Assembly: GCA_916610825.1 (NCBI GenBank)
Contig: OU744446.1
Span: 33,709,436 to 33,773,435, forward strand
Reading direction: 5' to 3'
DNA length: 64,000 nt
Source of the DNA: Haliclystus octoradiatus
Taxonomy: Eukaryota > Cnidaria > Staurozoa > Stauromedusae > Haliclystidae
The notes below the pieces were generated by a model. It saw nothing but the letters and a program-made list of their open reading frames with translations, was not told the origin of the DNA and searched no databases. Positions 35,691-47,509 of the stretch are shown here, one piece after another. Within the stretch, counting starts at the first letter, position 1, and every line of letters starts with the position of its first letter. A program made the translations under genes and the position numbers.

Positions 35691-36387
35691 CTGTAAAGTA
35701 ATTATGGAAATTTATAAAATTGACTTGGAAATGTTTGATATTGAAATAGAAATTTCTGAAATTCGCATGGAAATTCTGAACTCAACTTGGAAAAGGTGTA
35801 GATTAAAATTTAAAAAGAGTCAATGTTTTGTTGACTATTAGGCACGATTTAACATGCTTGAGTATCATGACGACAAATAGATGTTACTTGTATATTTATG
35901 TAGTAAGTATAAAACATTTACTTCTATGTAGTATTCACAATTGTGTAATGCCTAAGCTGCAGTTATCTAACATATCTTTATTTATGTTTTATTTTATTAT
36001 CATTGATCAAAATAGTTTAAATCAATAGTTATATGAAAATTATGCTATAAAATGACGATTTCAGCTTGGTTGAAAAGTTCTCTTCCAAATTCACAACAAT
36101 AGAGAATATTGAGGTATATATCACTTAATGCCAGAACTGCCCCATAACGACTTTGAAAAAAACAGTAAATTAATATAAATTTAATCTCTGCGTTAAAGGT
36201 TCTTCATCGCAATGAGTTATCGTTCCCCGGCAGTTGTCTAGTCATTAGCAAATTCAGCATAAAGGTCGATTGTTGCTTCGTATCTTTCTACAATTTTCCA
36301 CTTTCCTGGGTAGTGGCAGTTGTAGCTCCCTATAGGCTATGCAGTATAACTCATTCAAAACTAAGAATAATGGTAGCTTTAGTTAAT

Positions 36388-36443
36388 TTTATTCCGCTTT
36401 AAGAAGGGAGTTGTAGACTCTATCCGATTGATCGATAGTTTTT
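36388..36443 (-). terminator. Candidate polyadenylation signals of the single-ILEI gene
   Basis: Minus-strand AATAAA hexamers occur about 43 and 90 bases after the stop codon at 36,486. They are the closest canonical signals; usage is inferred. Confidence 0.5.
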
Positions 36444-36485
36444 ATTTCCATTCCAATGATTAATAATGTGCATAATTGTTCATCA

Positions 36486-36586
36486 TCATCGCTTAGCTGT
36501 TGGTGTAACATGCATGTCATATCTAGGGAATCTTGTTTCATCAATATCATCCGAATCTAAACTTTCAATGGGCTTTGTTGCTGCAC
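36486..36586 (-). CDS. Single-ILEI gene exon 6 (C-terminus)
   Basis: Two bases plus 32 codons and TGA: AATKPIESLDSDDIDETRFP to HVTPTAKR. AATTACAG acceptor with matching phase 1. Acidic short tail ending in a dibasic pair. Linked to exon 5 across a 3.2-kb intron; phase agreement and the lack of another candidate support this, but cDNA evidence is absent. Confidence 0.68.
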
Positions 36587-37438
36587 CTGTAATTAAAAAA
36601 ATGGAATTTCCTATACATGAAATAAAATAATGATGCTCAATAACGGTGTATCTACTTCAAATTACAATATGTGTACACATGCAGTTCGCTATAATTATAT
36701 TCTATGTATATTTAAATTGGAGAAGGGTCTTGCCGCCTATTTCAGAGAAAACCTTCTACTATATAAATGTCGATTTATGTCTGTTTGTATCTACTGTATT
36801 CGAGATTCACGCTTCTCATGGTAAACGTATGAAATCCATACTTTCCGTGGGGTATCTTATAAATTTTTGCGGCAACATAGGCCATGTTTTATGTTCATAT
36901 CTTTATATTCCTTCAATTGACGGCCCGAAGCGTATTTTTTCTTAGGATTTCTCTTGCGGCTCCATAGAAAGAACGAATTACATTCTCATGTTTGTCACGC
37001 AATATCTTTCGCACCCGACTGAAGGTTTCAGTTCTATTGTTTATTTATCACTTGGGCTAACTTCTAGCAATTAAATTTTCTATATTTCTATTTTCAAATT
37101 TCACCAAGCGTTGCTGGCTCACTTCACTAGTAATAAGATATAAAAGTTATCAAACTGATGTGAAATCCAGAGTAAAAGCCTTTTTTCTTAGCGTATATTT
37201 CTTGATTATGAATAGATCATGATCCGTGTTTTCTAACAATGCACATTGTACACAGTTCATCAAATTCAGTCATAAACTGATGATCCGGGAAAACAACAAT
37301 TTAGACAGCAAATCAATGGTTTATAAAATATGATTTATCAATTGTAATTGAGAAAGGATAATTTACAATGAAGACAAAGAATATTACATCAATGTAGACA
37401 GTAATTGACATAAAGTGAAAACAATTTAACGAAGTGTC

Positions 37439-37838
37439 TATTTGACCGGCAGTCGCAGCCATTATGGATTCAACTGCGCGTGCGCTGACAGTCAATTACG
37501 TCATTCACTCGATCACGTGTTTCACTCGTCCCAGTATTAGGGTTAGGTTTAGGGTCCGATCACGTGATCCACCCGTTTAGTGTTAGGGTTAGGGTCAAGT
37601 CACGTGATAACCACTCGGTCGAGTATAAATCCATTTCTGTTTCACTAGTTCTCGTCGGTTGGCGTAGCTCATTCGGATTGAGTCTGACTAGAGTGCAGGG
37701 TATGCTGGTTGAGTCCTGGTCGATCCGAGATTTTCATTTATTTTCATTATTTATATCCCGAAATGTTTATAAGTTACTGTTCGTTCATTATACGCATGCG
37801 TTGGTATCCATAATAGCTGCGACTGCCGGTCAAATTAG
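37439..37838. mobile_element. TIR element with telomere-like and E-box repeats and a tRNA-like segment
   Basis: ATTTGACCGGCAGTCGCAGC at 37,440 is inverted at 37,808-37,838 (TCCATAATAGCTGCGACTGC). Inside are two direct copies of a unit with CACGTG and TTAGGGTTAG (37,513-37,612), then a tRNA-like segment. Further CTGCCGGTCAAAT copies lie at 37,924-37,975, so several related termini may be stacked here. In intron 5 of the single-ILEI gene. Confidence 0.65.
37655..37730 (+). repeat. tRNA-like (SINE head) segment
   Basis: TTGGCGTAGCTCATTCGG resembles a pol III A-box region, and GGTTGAGTCC 45 bp further on resembles a B-box. The stems do not fold cleanly, so this is a tRNA relic or SINE head rather than a working tRNA gene. 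Confidence 0.45.
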
Positions 37839-38496
37839 TAATAGTTACAGGCGAACAGTCGAACATAGCGAATAGTCGAACATAGATAGTGTGACTTATA
37901 CATCTTTGCGCATGCGCTGATGACTGCCGGTCAAATAGCCTTGGCGCTAAATGACCGGCTGCCGGTCAAATAGTCACAGCGACAATTTAAATAGTTTGAA
38001 TGTATGCTAATCCTTGTGTTAGACAAGTAATGGTAATGCTCGTGGCAATGTGTTGACGAATCAGAAGCAGATTAAACCAAGACTAAATTGAACACTCTAC
38101 ATGGCCAACATATAAAAATAAGTGAAATCTCTAAAGCGAAAGGGAAAGTGGAGCAAAGCTACTCGTTGATGTAAGCTGAAAAAACTCTTTTCACAAAAAC
38201 TTATGTAATACTTGTAGCCTGATAGAGAAAGTTTTAATTTCTCTAAACTAGTAATGTAATGTTTATAAAACATTACTTCGAGACTATGGAAGCAACACAG
38301 TGTAGTGTTTGTTCTGGTATAGTAGTCAGCAGTACTGCTCAGTGATTAAGGAACTGAAAAACTGAATGGCGTGAAAAAAACACTTGTGTCATAAAGTGCG
38401 TGGTTTATGAGATATAAGAAATGTCCATACAAAAATTATGATAACGTGTCTTATACACTGTACATGAAGTGTTTCTACACTGCACATGTAGTGTAT

Positions 38497-38925
38497 CGTC
38501 TAGCATGCCTAATACCATGTATATTACTAATAGGTCATATCTATGTCAAGTATCTGTGTGTGCCGATCTATGATATGATACATTTCTTCTTGCAACAAAC
38601 GTATGTCTTTAAAATGCGTACACTGTATCTGCATACATAATATATGGTCTAGTTAGTCTAATATGTCATATCTATATCATATCTGTGTCATGCCTGTGCA
38701 AGTGTATGCGTGTGATTCATGATATTTAAAATTTTTTTCATGCAAAAATGTATGTCTAACATGACAACACCGTATCTGTACTATAGTATAAGGTCTAATA
38801 TGCCTAATATATCAGATCTGTGTCGTAGCTGTGTAATATATGTGTATGATAAATGATGTATAAAAAATTTTTCATGGAAAAATGTATGTGAAATATGCCA
38901 ATACTGTCTGCACTATGGTTTTGTC
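38497..38925. repeat. Tandem repeat, three units of about 146 bp
   Basis: Blocks GGTCTAATATGCCTAATATR, TCATATCTGTGTC and AAAATTTTTTTCATG-AAAAATGTATGT recur at about 38,497, 38,646 and 38,791 in the same order. Diverged minisatellite/satellite-like array in the intron. Confidence 0.65.
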
Positions 38926-39815
38926 GTACCCCGTTTGTCTGAAAGTTTGTGATCAGAAGTTCATTGCTACACTCGCAGCCTTGTACGTCAGATCGTAATC
39001 GTTTACCACGTCTGTTCTGTCTGTGTGCATCTGGTTTCCAGAATCTTAAGAAGACAAAAAATAGAACTACTACTGTCTGGATTGCGCAATGATTTGATAC
39101 AGTATGCACATACCATCGATAACGATTTAATTTTTATAGAATCTTCTCATTAGTGATACTATTTTTAAAATGTCCTTAACCATGCAATACCATTCAATGC
39201 TAGAAGCAAAAATGGTTTTTGAATTGGTATTGCAATATTTTTTCTCATCCTTACATTCTCATCGTAAATAATGTTCTCTTCTTCATTGAATGAAGTAATC
39301 TTCACATTTTGATTTGTAAATTAAAACATTGCACTGGATATAGCTAACATAGATACTTACGCTGCAATAAAGTTTTATCTGAAGTTCAATTAGAGAATAT
39401 GGATATATATCACTTTGATGTTCATCTCTGTTTGATTTAAGTTAAATTTCACTGGATTTCATCACATTTTGCATATACAACAGTCATCATATATTAGAGC
39501 TCAAAGCGATATACTGAGGACGTTCATAAATCTAAATCTGTTTAAAAGATCAAGTCTAGAAATATGTTTCTCATTCAAAGATTAAGGTGCTACAGATATC
39601 AACTAATTAACATTATATGAGGGATAAGAATGAAAGATGACCATATTGTACAAAACGTTGATTTTCCACTTGGATAATATGCTCCTTCGTAATTTCTTAA
39701 ATGTATAACTATCACAGGGGAATAACAAATATTAATTTCACGTTTTTCGTTTCCTTGGGAATGCAAGACAATGCCTCAGAAAAAACTGCTGGGAAACTAA
39801 TCTATGTGAGCTTAC
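38926..39815. other. Single-ILEI gene intron 5 remainder
   Basis: AT-rich; one short minus-strand ORF (38,804-39,109) overlaps the tandem repeat and has no recognisable domain. Nothing else seen. Confidence 0.4.
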
Positions 39816-41396
39816 CAAAGAAGTTGCGTTGTACTTCACCATATATTCCTTCTTTGTGATTCGATGATGTTGAGTATATATCTCTAGTTCCTTCTTCACC
39901 CTTATTTCCATAATAATATGTTACCATTCCATTAGGGTTAGCATTTTCAGCTGTCATTACTGACATATCATGTTTTTCTTTCTTCGGGCTGAAAGATTCA
40001 GTAGCGTCTGGTGTATTTATTGGTTTTCTATCAAAATCATGCTGAGAAAATGAATTTTCTCTCAACACTTCTGCTGGTGTTTGCGTAAGATGTAACTTGG
40101 CTAAATTAATTTCGTTAATGTCATCTTGTCTTTCCTTAGTTTCCTCTTTATTCCTACCCATAATGCAATTCTTTCGTCTTACTGCATCATCCTCAAATAT
40201 TCTCCTATTACTGGAACGTAACCTTGAATTACGTCGCTCTTTAGTGTCACAAGGATCATCAACCAAACCATTGCTGATAGTTCCATCTGTTGCAGTAATA
40301 TTCCGTTCATGATTTACATCTGTAGAATTCGTCTGGAGATTGTTATTCAGTTGGGCTCCTTGATTATCACCTAATTGATCGTTAGAGTGTGTGCTATTAT
40401 TACTATTCAATGTAACATCATTATTACTTGGGAGAGGTGGTGCTAAATCATTTCCTTCGACTGGATAAACGTTTGGTACATCTATATTAAGCAAAGGCGC
40501 AGAAGGTTTATCCCCACTCGCTTCCATTGGTCGTTCTTGTAGACGTCGATAACTAGGGTGCATTGAATCCTGATTTTGATTAACCGTTCCTTGGTTCAAT
40601 GCATCCGTGTATCCTTCTTCATTTCTCTGATGTATACCAAAGTGAGCATGTTTCCCTCCACTTCCCTTAGACATACCTAAAAGACCTGCTCCCATTTCAT
40701 CACCAATCGGTTCATTGTCAGCTTCTGGCTCTGTTCCCAGTGACTGCTGGAAATTGCTACCTTTCGCATAAGCCATTTTATTTCCAAGAGGATTCTTTGG
40801 TCCTTGTTTCTCGATCTCAAATGTTCCTCCGGCATTGCGTCCCTTATCCTTATTCCTATCTTGGTCTTTATCCTGATTTGCTTTGCGTTGCTCATTATTG
40901 CTTGCATCTTTATTGTCAGTGTTGAGAGCTGCTATTTTTTTGGCTTGTGGATTATGTTCATGTGCATCTTGCTTGTTCACTTTCTTTGGTTTTTCATTAG
41001 CACCTTTTTCCTCATCACTGCCTTTCTCTGTATTGAACTTAGATGCCTCTTGGCTATTGTTTTCTACACTGCTCTGGCCATCCTGTTGCGGTCTTTCGCT
41101 GTTCTGATTGTTGTTTATCTGGGCGTTCTCTGGTGATGGAGCTTTTTCTGTTGATACCTCAGCCAGGTCCTGTGATGGCTGCTTTTGAAGACCTTGATCA
41201 TTTTGTTCTGGACTTTCGGCACCACCTGATTCCTCAGGTTTTTTGTGTCTACTTGCTGTTGCAATTGGAGATTCATTTTCCATACCAGCATTGTACCCAG
41301 AAGCCATGCTTGATGGTTTGTAGATTGCTTTTGGCTTCGTCAAATCATACATGAAATTTCCTGAACCTCCAAATGAAATATATTCCCCTTTTGCAC
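39816..41396 (-). CDS. Single-ILEI gene exon 5 (C-terminal disordered region)
   Basis: 1,581 bases, phase 1 in and out (TTATTCAG acceptor, GTAAGC donor). Starts AKGEYISFGGSGNFMYDLTK. Extremely rich in Asn, Gln, Lys, Asp and Glu (for example NEQRKANQDKDQDRNKDKGR), then a patch with two Cys and clusters of Arg (CDTKERRNSRLRSSNRR) that could be processed by furin-like proteases. Ends VQRNFFG. No domain is recognised. Confidence 0.85.
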
Positions 41397-41576
41397 CTGA
41401 ATAATAAATTCAGATAATTCAAATTTAGCGCAATGATGAATGATAACTACTCGGGGATAGTATAAATATTTCAGTATGTAAGGTGAAATGTATATAATAT
41501 TATGTTTTTATTAGGTTTGGAATGTTTTGATTGGAAACACTCAAACTGAAGAAGATAGAAGTCAAACACGACTTAC

Positions 41577-41724
41577 CTATAGCTGTTCTAATAATACTTG
41601 GTCCTTTACCAGGTGGACGTTGAACTTGTTGAATCCAAGGAACAACCTTCCTTCCTTTGTAACCAATAAATGCAAATGATGAACGTACGGCTTTTTCAAA
41701 CGGACCCTTGGCACCATATAGAGT
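41577..41724 (-). CDS. Single-ILEI gene exon 4 (ILEI domain, second part)
   Basis: Forty-nine codons plus one base, TLYGAKGPFEKAVRSSFAFI to GKGPSIIRTAI-G. Includes the FAFIGYKG strand corresponding to FAM3 WVFVGAKG. TTTCTAG acceptor, GTAAGT donor, phase 1. The paralogous exon of the neighbour gene (62,188-62,359) ends with GKGPSVISVVVDL. Confidence 0.88.
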
Positions 41725-42025
41725 CTAGAAAAATTATAAATTACTTGTATTGAGAATAGTGTAGCAAGTAAATGATGTCTTTGATCATGTCTTTATCAAA
41801 ATATCACATAATGGTATCTTTCAGTAAAAATTTCAGTTTCTATGCCTTCTATTGAAGCCTGTGATTGAAATATTTCACTGCGAGGTACCTGAAGAAATTG
41901 TACTTCGAAATTACTACATTTTCGTTGTGCCTAAATATTATACTTGCATTACTCATCATTATTTGAATTATGAAAAACTTGGATTACGTCATGTATCACA
42001 GAAACAGTTAATCAGCGAGTCTTAC

Positions 42026-42339
42026 CATAGCATCCCAACCTTCTTGCCCCATTTCTCCATTACTGTCACCTTTCGATGTAATCAAAACAACGTTTTCTCC
42101 TTCGAGACCCATTAAAAATGATGCCATTCTTTGCATTTCTTTTTGTTCAATACTAGTCAAAAAGGAATGACTGTACTTCAAATGAAAACCAGGGTAGCTA
42201 AGGATGACAATATTTAGACCGGAACCACCATGACTAAGCTCTTTTCCGTCTAGAATGATGGAGCCAATGGCTTTAGAACAGTCTTTGCCAAACACTGGAG
42301 CATCATCACAACCAGAAGACACTATTTGGATTGTATGAC
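42026..42339 (-). CDS. Single-ILEI gene exon 3 (ILEI domain, first part)
   Basis: Two bases plus 104 codons. Opens HTIQIVSSGCDDAPVFGKDC, matching the start of ILEI domains (R/Q-I-V-SSGC ... C). Then IILDGKELSHGGSGLNIVIL, the G-LN-V-V-L core strand, and GENVVLITSKGDSNGEMGQE. TTTTGTAG acceptor, GTAAGA donor, phase 0. The two Cys fit the conserved disulphide. Confidence 0.88.
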
Positions 42340-42734
42340 CTACAAAATAATTGATTTTGCTGGATAAACAACAAATTTCATAGTCGTATAGCTTTTCTTT
42401 CTATTCAATGCACTTTTCGTATTGGGTGCTGAAGGCATATAATTTAAAAAATTATGAATTTCGTTTGTTTAGCATATGAAATACATACTGCATGTATTCT
42501 AGAGCTAACATCTAAAATATCTTGATGATAACGGATTAGTGCCCATTAGTGCCAATCATATAATTTTTTTAAACAAGAAAGTAGAATTAGGCGTGGAGAT
42601 GGACCGATCTTTTCATGGAAAATATTTTGGATATTTCTGAAAGAAACTTCTGATATTTTACAGCGATAATGAAGAAGCTACTTAAGCAATTATATTTTGC
42701 AGAATCTTTAAATATCCTGTCTCATATAATTTAC

Positions 42735-44708
42735 CTGTTGCGATCATTGGGAGTAATTTTGTTACTGTTTGTGGTAGAGTGTCAAGCATCTCTTGGCCAT
42801 ATTGCTTTGGTTTGTTTATGCTTGGTGGCACTTCATCTTGAGCAGCGTTGGTTGCACTTATCTGTGGTGTTTGTTTCTGTTTTATCTTCGCAGCAGGTAA
42901 TGGAGATTCCTCACTACTTTGTTGTTTAGCTACCTGTGGTGCCTGGTCAGCTGATTGACGATAGGGCTGACTTTCATCAGGTGAATAATTTACTGCTGCT
43001 GTATCCTGTTGTGGTGAACTGTATGCTGGCTTGTCTTCTTCTTTTTCATTGCCTGCTGGTTTTCTCACTTGGTTTTCATTGGATGTTGGTTTGCTTACTT
43101 GGTTCTCATTGGCTGCTGGTTTAAAATCACTACTAGCTTGGTTTGATTGTATGTTGCTATCTTCTGTTTCTTTTTGTTGCTGGTAAGGCTTGTCTGGATT
43201 ATGCAATTGGTCGTTCTGCTGCTGTTTCCCTGTTTCCTTCTGCTGCATTTGTGTTTGTTGTTGTCCATTTGAAACTTTTAATGATGTACTAGAGTAAGGC
43301 CTAGTATTTTTACCATTCGTCTTAACAGTTTTATATTGCCCTTTTGGTTCATCGTTATAATAACTTGTGGGTTGATCAAGTACACCATCCTCTTGATTAT
43401 ATATATCCTGAGTTGGGTTCCCGTCAGATTTTGATTGTCCAATATACGCATTTGGTACTCCTGTGGTAAGCTCTGGTGGTGGTCCTTCCTTGTGAAATTG
43501 TGGTCTGCCTTCATCTTTAGATGAAGCCTGATAACTACTACGGTCATCGGTAACGAATTTGATATCTCCCGTCCCAATTTCATCGCTGGTACTCAGCCCA
43601 AGATGTGGATCTCCATGATTCACTTGATTATCAAGATTAACCACTTGATCAGGCCTGTATGTTGGTGCATAGATACCCTGTGATGGAGCGAAAAACTGTG
43701 GCTCCTGCGCAGCCTGAATAGGTTGACCTGAATCAAATACTCGATTTGCTGCAAGGAACTTGTCTATGCCTGCTTGGAGTAATGGTGATTTCTCGCCACG
43801 CTTTTGTGGTATGGTAGTTTTTGGTGGTGATGGTTTAATCCTTCTAGAAATGGCCGCATTGAATGTTTGTGTCTCTATTTTTGGATTTAGGTTTTGGTTA
43901 TTTGCTTGATCCAGCTGCGAAGAGCTACTTTTCAACTGGTCTTGTGTAAGCTGTGGCTTTATGACAGGTTTAATATTATTCCTCTGTTGAGGATTTTCAT
44001 TCATGTAATTTTGAGGCATTAAATTCATCATTTCTTTTTCCACTATTCTATGTGGTATTGCTTTAACAGATGAAAATGTTCTCAAACTATTATCACGATT
44101 GCCTTGTGGTAGCATTGCTGCTGATTGAATTTCATAACGAGATGTTGGATTTATCGAGGGACTATTAGCATAATCACTTAATTCCATATCCTTTTCGATA
44201 ATGTGAACTTGTTTTCTAGGATCCATTGGTTTTAAATCAACCATACCATCGCGACGATAAAAAACTTGTCGTTGAGGAATTTCAAATCTTCTTTTCGGTT
44301 GAACTCGTGGTGACTTGTTTACTGTCGGATATACATTTTTAAAAGTTGATTTCAAATTCGGATGGCCTTTGATGACAGGTTTCAACTGTTTCTTTGGAAG
44401 ATTTGAATTTAAAATGGGTACTTTAACCTTATTTACCATATTTGCTATTCGTTGCGATGCTACTTCCATCATTGTTCTTCCAAGAGGGGTTTGCAATGGT
44501 GTTAAGCTTTTCTTCTTCGGTTTTGGTATTCCAAATAATTCTCTTCGTGGATAGTTACTCATTCCACGTCGCTTAGCAACAGTTGCTGCAAATGGTGTCT
44601 TTTCTTTAAGTTTTCGTGGTAACAATCTAGTAAATGATGCTAGGTAATTATATGGAAATGGTTTCTTTAATCCACTTACTTTGTTCTGGACCACAAATGA
44701 ATCCACAT
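42735..44708 (-). CDS. Single-ILEI gene exon 2 (N-terminal disordered region)
   Basis: 1,974 bases, phase 1 in and out (GTGTAG acceptor, GTAAAT donor). Starts VDSFVVQNKVSGLKKPFPYN, basic for the first 150 residues (many KK, RR and KPK), then rich in Gln, Asn, Pro and Tyr. Near the end (plus 43,030-43,130) is a tandem repeat of about 10 residues, KPAANENQV / KPTSNENQV / KPAGNEKEE. No Cys occurs in this region. The end LPQTVTKLLPMIATG may be an amphipathic helix leading into the ILEI domain. Confidence 0.88.
43030..43130 (-). repeat. 30-bp coding tandem repeat (KP-x-x-NENQV)
   Basis: Three diverged units code KPAANENQV, SKPTSNENQV and RKPAGNEKEE in exon 2 of the single-ILEI gene. Shows growth of the disordered region by tandem duplication. 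Confidence 0.8.
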
Positions 44709-45446
44709 CTACACAATAAGTACGATTTTTGTTAAATTAATCTAACAGTAAAATAATAGCCTAACATAATTATGATGATGCTTGAGAATTGGTAAAACGA
44801 ATTTACGATTTTTATGCTAGCAATAGTTGATTGATCTATATTTTGTAATTAAAAAAAAATTCTTCATATTGGTATTTTCAATTTTTACATTTGTACTTGA
44901 GCATCATTCAGGTAAAAGCAACCTACGATTCTTCCAGGCAAAATGTGGAACTGAAGTGAAGTTTCTCGGGTTGTCTAACTTGCTAAATATATCTATGACT
45001 ACCTATGGTATTACAATATGAAGACTATCGATCAGGGCATCGCACACTAGAAGAGATTTAAAGTGACCAAATATCTGTTCCGCAGCACAAGAATCTCTCA
45101 GTGATGATTTCAGAAATGTATTTTGGTGATTTTTAAATAGAATTGCGATATTTAACGTGGGCTGAAAACAACGCCGTTTCCCAAATTGGCGCAAATATAT
45201 ATATTCAGACTGGGAAACCTATACCGTTTTGCAAAAATCTCCAGATAATCTATGTATCATAATTTTTGAAACGTAGCTAGATGCTTTCTAAATACAGTTT
45301 AATATCTAAAGTCTCCTTTCAGAGCAAAACAGTTTTGAAAAGTCTTCTTTGCTGCTGGTGGAGAAATTAAACCCTTCTTTCTTGTCTTTATCCTTAAAAT
45401 CTTTTTTTCATCTCCATTCATGTGTAAGGCAATGTGTCTGGCTTAC
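44709..45446. other. Single-ILEI gene intron 1, nothing recognised
   Basis: AT-rich intron between the signal-peptide exon and the long disordered exon. No further exon or element supported. Confidence 0.4.
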
Positions 45447-45492
45447 CTATAACGATGTATAACATCAATAAAATAAATATCTCCAATCTCAT
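45447..45492 (-). CDS. Single-ILEI gene exon 1 (signal peptide)
   Basis: Fifteen codons plus one base, MRLEIFILLMLYIVI, a short hydrophobic signal peptide, ending at a GTAAGC donor in phase 1. A TTTTTTATTACAG acceptor-like site lies about 60 bases upstream of the ATG, so an upstream untranslated exon or trans-spliced leader is possible. Confidence 0.8.
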
Positions 45493-46416
45493 AATGAAAT
45501 ATATAGCAATGTTTATTTCTAATAAAATGTTTCTATACGTCTCCAGCAATCAAGCTGTAATAAAAAACAATTAGTAATCTTGAAATTCATATTTTCAACT
45601 GCATAGTTCTGTTCTATTTGTCAATCAACCATGTTTGATCAATACCATTCATGTATCCTACACATTAAAACAATTCTGTTTTTATTGCGTATAAAAATGT
45701 TTATTATCGATTTTTATCATCGGAACCATAACCGAGGTTTTGATAGACTTATTTCTGCGAGATTGGAAATCAATCAAGCGAATTGTTTGTGACTTTGTGC
45801 GTGACCGTGGATAAAAGTAAAACTGTTTCCAAAATCGAAAACTGAAGATCTTTCCTAACGTTTTCAGCTTGAATTTCATTCTTCATATATTTGCCTATTC
45901 AAAAAAGTTTATCTCTTTCATCCTCATTTCAAATTACAAAACTTTTGTTGAAAAAGAAATTTCAAATTGCAATTACAATTACAAGTTTTGATTGGGTGAC
46001 CCTCTAAATCACAAACTTGTATCCATGACAACTACATGACTGACGTTTCACGGTGAATTGATTTTTGAGCCTCTCGAAGCATTATAATTATCTATCTCGC
46101 ACCTAAAAATAGTTTATTTCAGCTCAAATAATCCACTATCTACCCCTAATTCAAGTATTTGTATTGGATTTTTTGAATTTTATTGTCATTAATAAGTTTT
46201 TATTTTACGGAGTTAAAGTGTTGACCTTCGCCCTCAACTGGTGGTGTTGTGACTTCGTTTTTGTTTCTCGTTCAAGCAAAGCTAGCCGGAGACGGGAATA
46301 TATTTCCACATAATACTATATTATATCAATAAAATAATATTTTTATCAATTTGAAAAACTTGTTACATATCGATGACATACTTTGGACACATGAATAGCT
46401 AGGATGTTTATAAACA
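45493..46416. promoter_or_regulatory. Bidirectional intergenic region between the two ILEI genes
   Basis: 924 bp separate the divergent start codons. It must contain both 5' UTRs and both core promoters, or a shared one. No clear TATA box at a convincing position can be assigned because the DNA is generally AT-rich. Head-to-head layout suggests co-expression. Confidence 0.55.
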
Positions 46417-46558
46417 ATGAAATTTATCACCATCATTACTTATATGGCAAAATGGCTGATGGAGAAGAAAATATTATTATTACTCTTAGTTATGATAGTG
46501 GCAAATACTCATTGTTATGTTATAACAGATGATGATGATAACAGTGAAGAAGAAAACG
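46417..46558 (+). CDS. CTLD-ILEI gene exon 1 (signal peptide)
   Basis: Forty-seven codons plus one base from ATG 46,417. A Met at 46,459 gives a more classical signal peptide: MEKKILLLLLVMIVANTHC, then the acidic TDDDDNSEEEN. ATGs at 46,417, 46,444 and 46,459 are all in frame, and the start is undecided. GTATGT donor, phase 1. Confidence 0.75.
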
Positions 46559-47509
46559 GTATGTATGCTATATTTATGATGTAATAAACATGAATTATAG
46601 AAAACATTAACAAACACTAAGAAATCTTTATAGTAGGAACAAGCTTTTATAATTATTCAGCTAAATTAAAAAGGCTATAGATGTTAAAGATGAACAGATT
46701 TCACTATTCCTAATATCCTATATCTTTTTTCGGGATTTCCTATGGGTATATATATATACAGTAGCGAAGAAATTAATTCGAAGAGATTATACGTCAATAT
46801 CGAAATCGTCTATGCAAATACCATATTTATATAACTACTTCCATGAATTTCACAGGACGACTCTCTTCAAACATTACTCAATCTTCCGATTTATTGATTT
46901 CATGGAGTTGGCATGGATGCTTCTTATATTTATACTAATCAAAGCTAAGTTAATCGCATTACAAGATTTGGACAATGCTAAGGACCCAACGCAGCTACTG
47001 AACATATAGAGAATAATGCATGCAGATCATACTCTCCTTGTAAACACTAGTTGATATTGTTGGTATATTGTAGTTGCCTCTAACTCTTCGCATAATATTC
47101 TATGTAGGTTGACGCGTCACGGGCAAATTTATGTGCAAAAATACGAATACGACAAATCGCATTTGATTTTGAATTTGCTTAATCTTTCCGAATTTTAAAT
47201 TCGAAAGAGCATGGCAGAAAAACTTGAAGTGAGGGCCACTTGTCAGTGGTCTCTCTTGTGCATTGTGGCATTGGAGCTTTAGATGCATTTGATAAAAGTA
47301 GATACAATTTTCAGAGAACTTCAAACTTCAGCAGAGATTTCCAAATAATAAAAAATGTTTGTCTCCTTGATAAGCTACAATGAAATCAACATCGTATCTT
47401 CACTATTATAGAAAGTCAACAAATTCCTGTTGAAGTTTGTATTTGATAGCATCATGAGGGATTATTCTAGCAACTCAACATTCATAATATATTTCCTTTT
47501 CTGTTATAG

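Larger units (their letters stand above)
36486..45492 (-). other. Gene for a large secreted protein with one ILEI/FAM3-type domain (6 exons, complete)
   Basis: Six GT-AG exons join in phase to 4,164 bases, giving about 1,387 residues. Order: signal peptide (MRLEIFILLMLYIVI), a 650-residue Lys/Gln/Pro/Asn-rich disordered region, an ILEI domain at about residues 670-828, a 525-residue Asn/Gln/Glu/Lys-rich region, and a 33-residue tail ending TPTAKR. ILEI domains occur in FAM3 cytokine-like proteins, CEMIP/TMEM2 and the sugar-binding stem of POMGNT1. Architecture suggests an extracellular matrix or secreted glycan-binding protein; this is inference. The neighbouring plus-strand gene starts 924 bp away, head to head, and carries a related ILEI module. 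I recognise the domain but not a named gene. Confidence 0.85.

Noticed and set aside
37538-37602. TTAGGG repeats as a chromosome end
   Set aside because: Only a few imperfect units, flanked by ordinary intronic DNA and inverted repeats.
37655-37730. Functional tRNA gene
   Set aside because: A- and B-box-like motifs exist, but the acceptor and anticodon stems do not pair well.
40804-41136. Hydrophobic plus-strand ORF opposite the single-ILEI exon 5
   Set aside because: Shadow of a Lys/Asn/Gln-rich coding strand: reverse-complement codons give Leu/Phe/Cys. No family match.
43278-43583. Minus-strand ORF in another frame of exon 2 of the single-ILEI gene
   Set aside because: Overlaps the main long frame, which has clear phase-compatible splice sites.
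47100-47324. Minus-strand ORF in intron 1 of the CTLD-ILEI gene
   Set aside because: Short, no motif, no splice partners.
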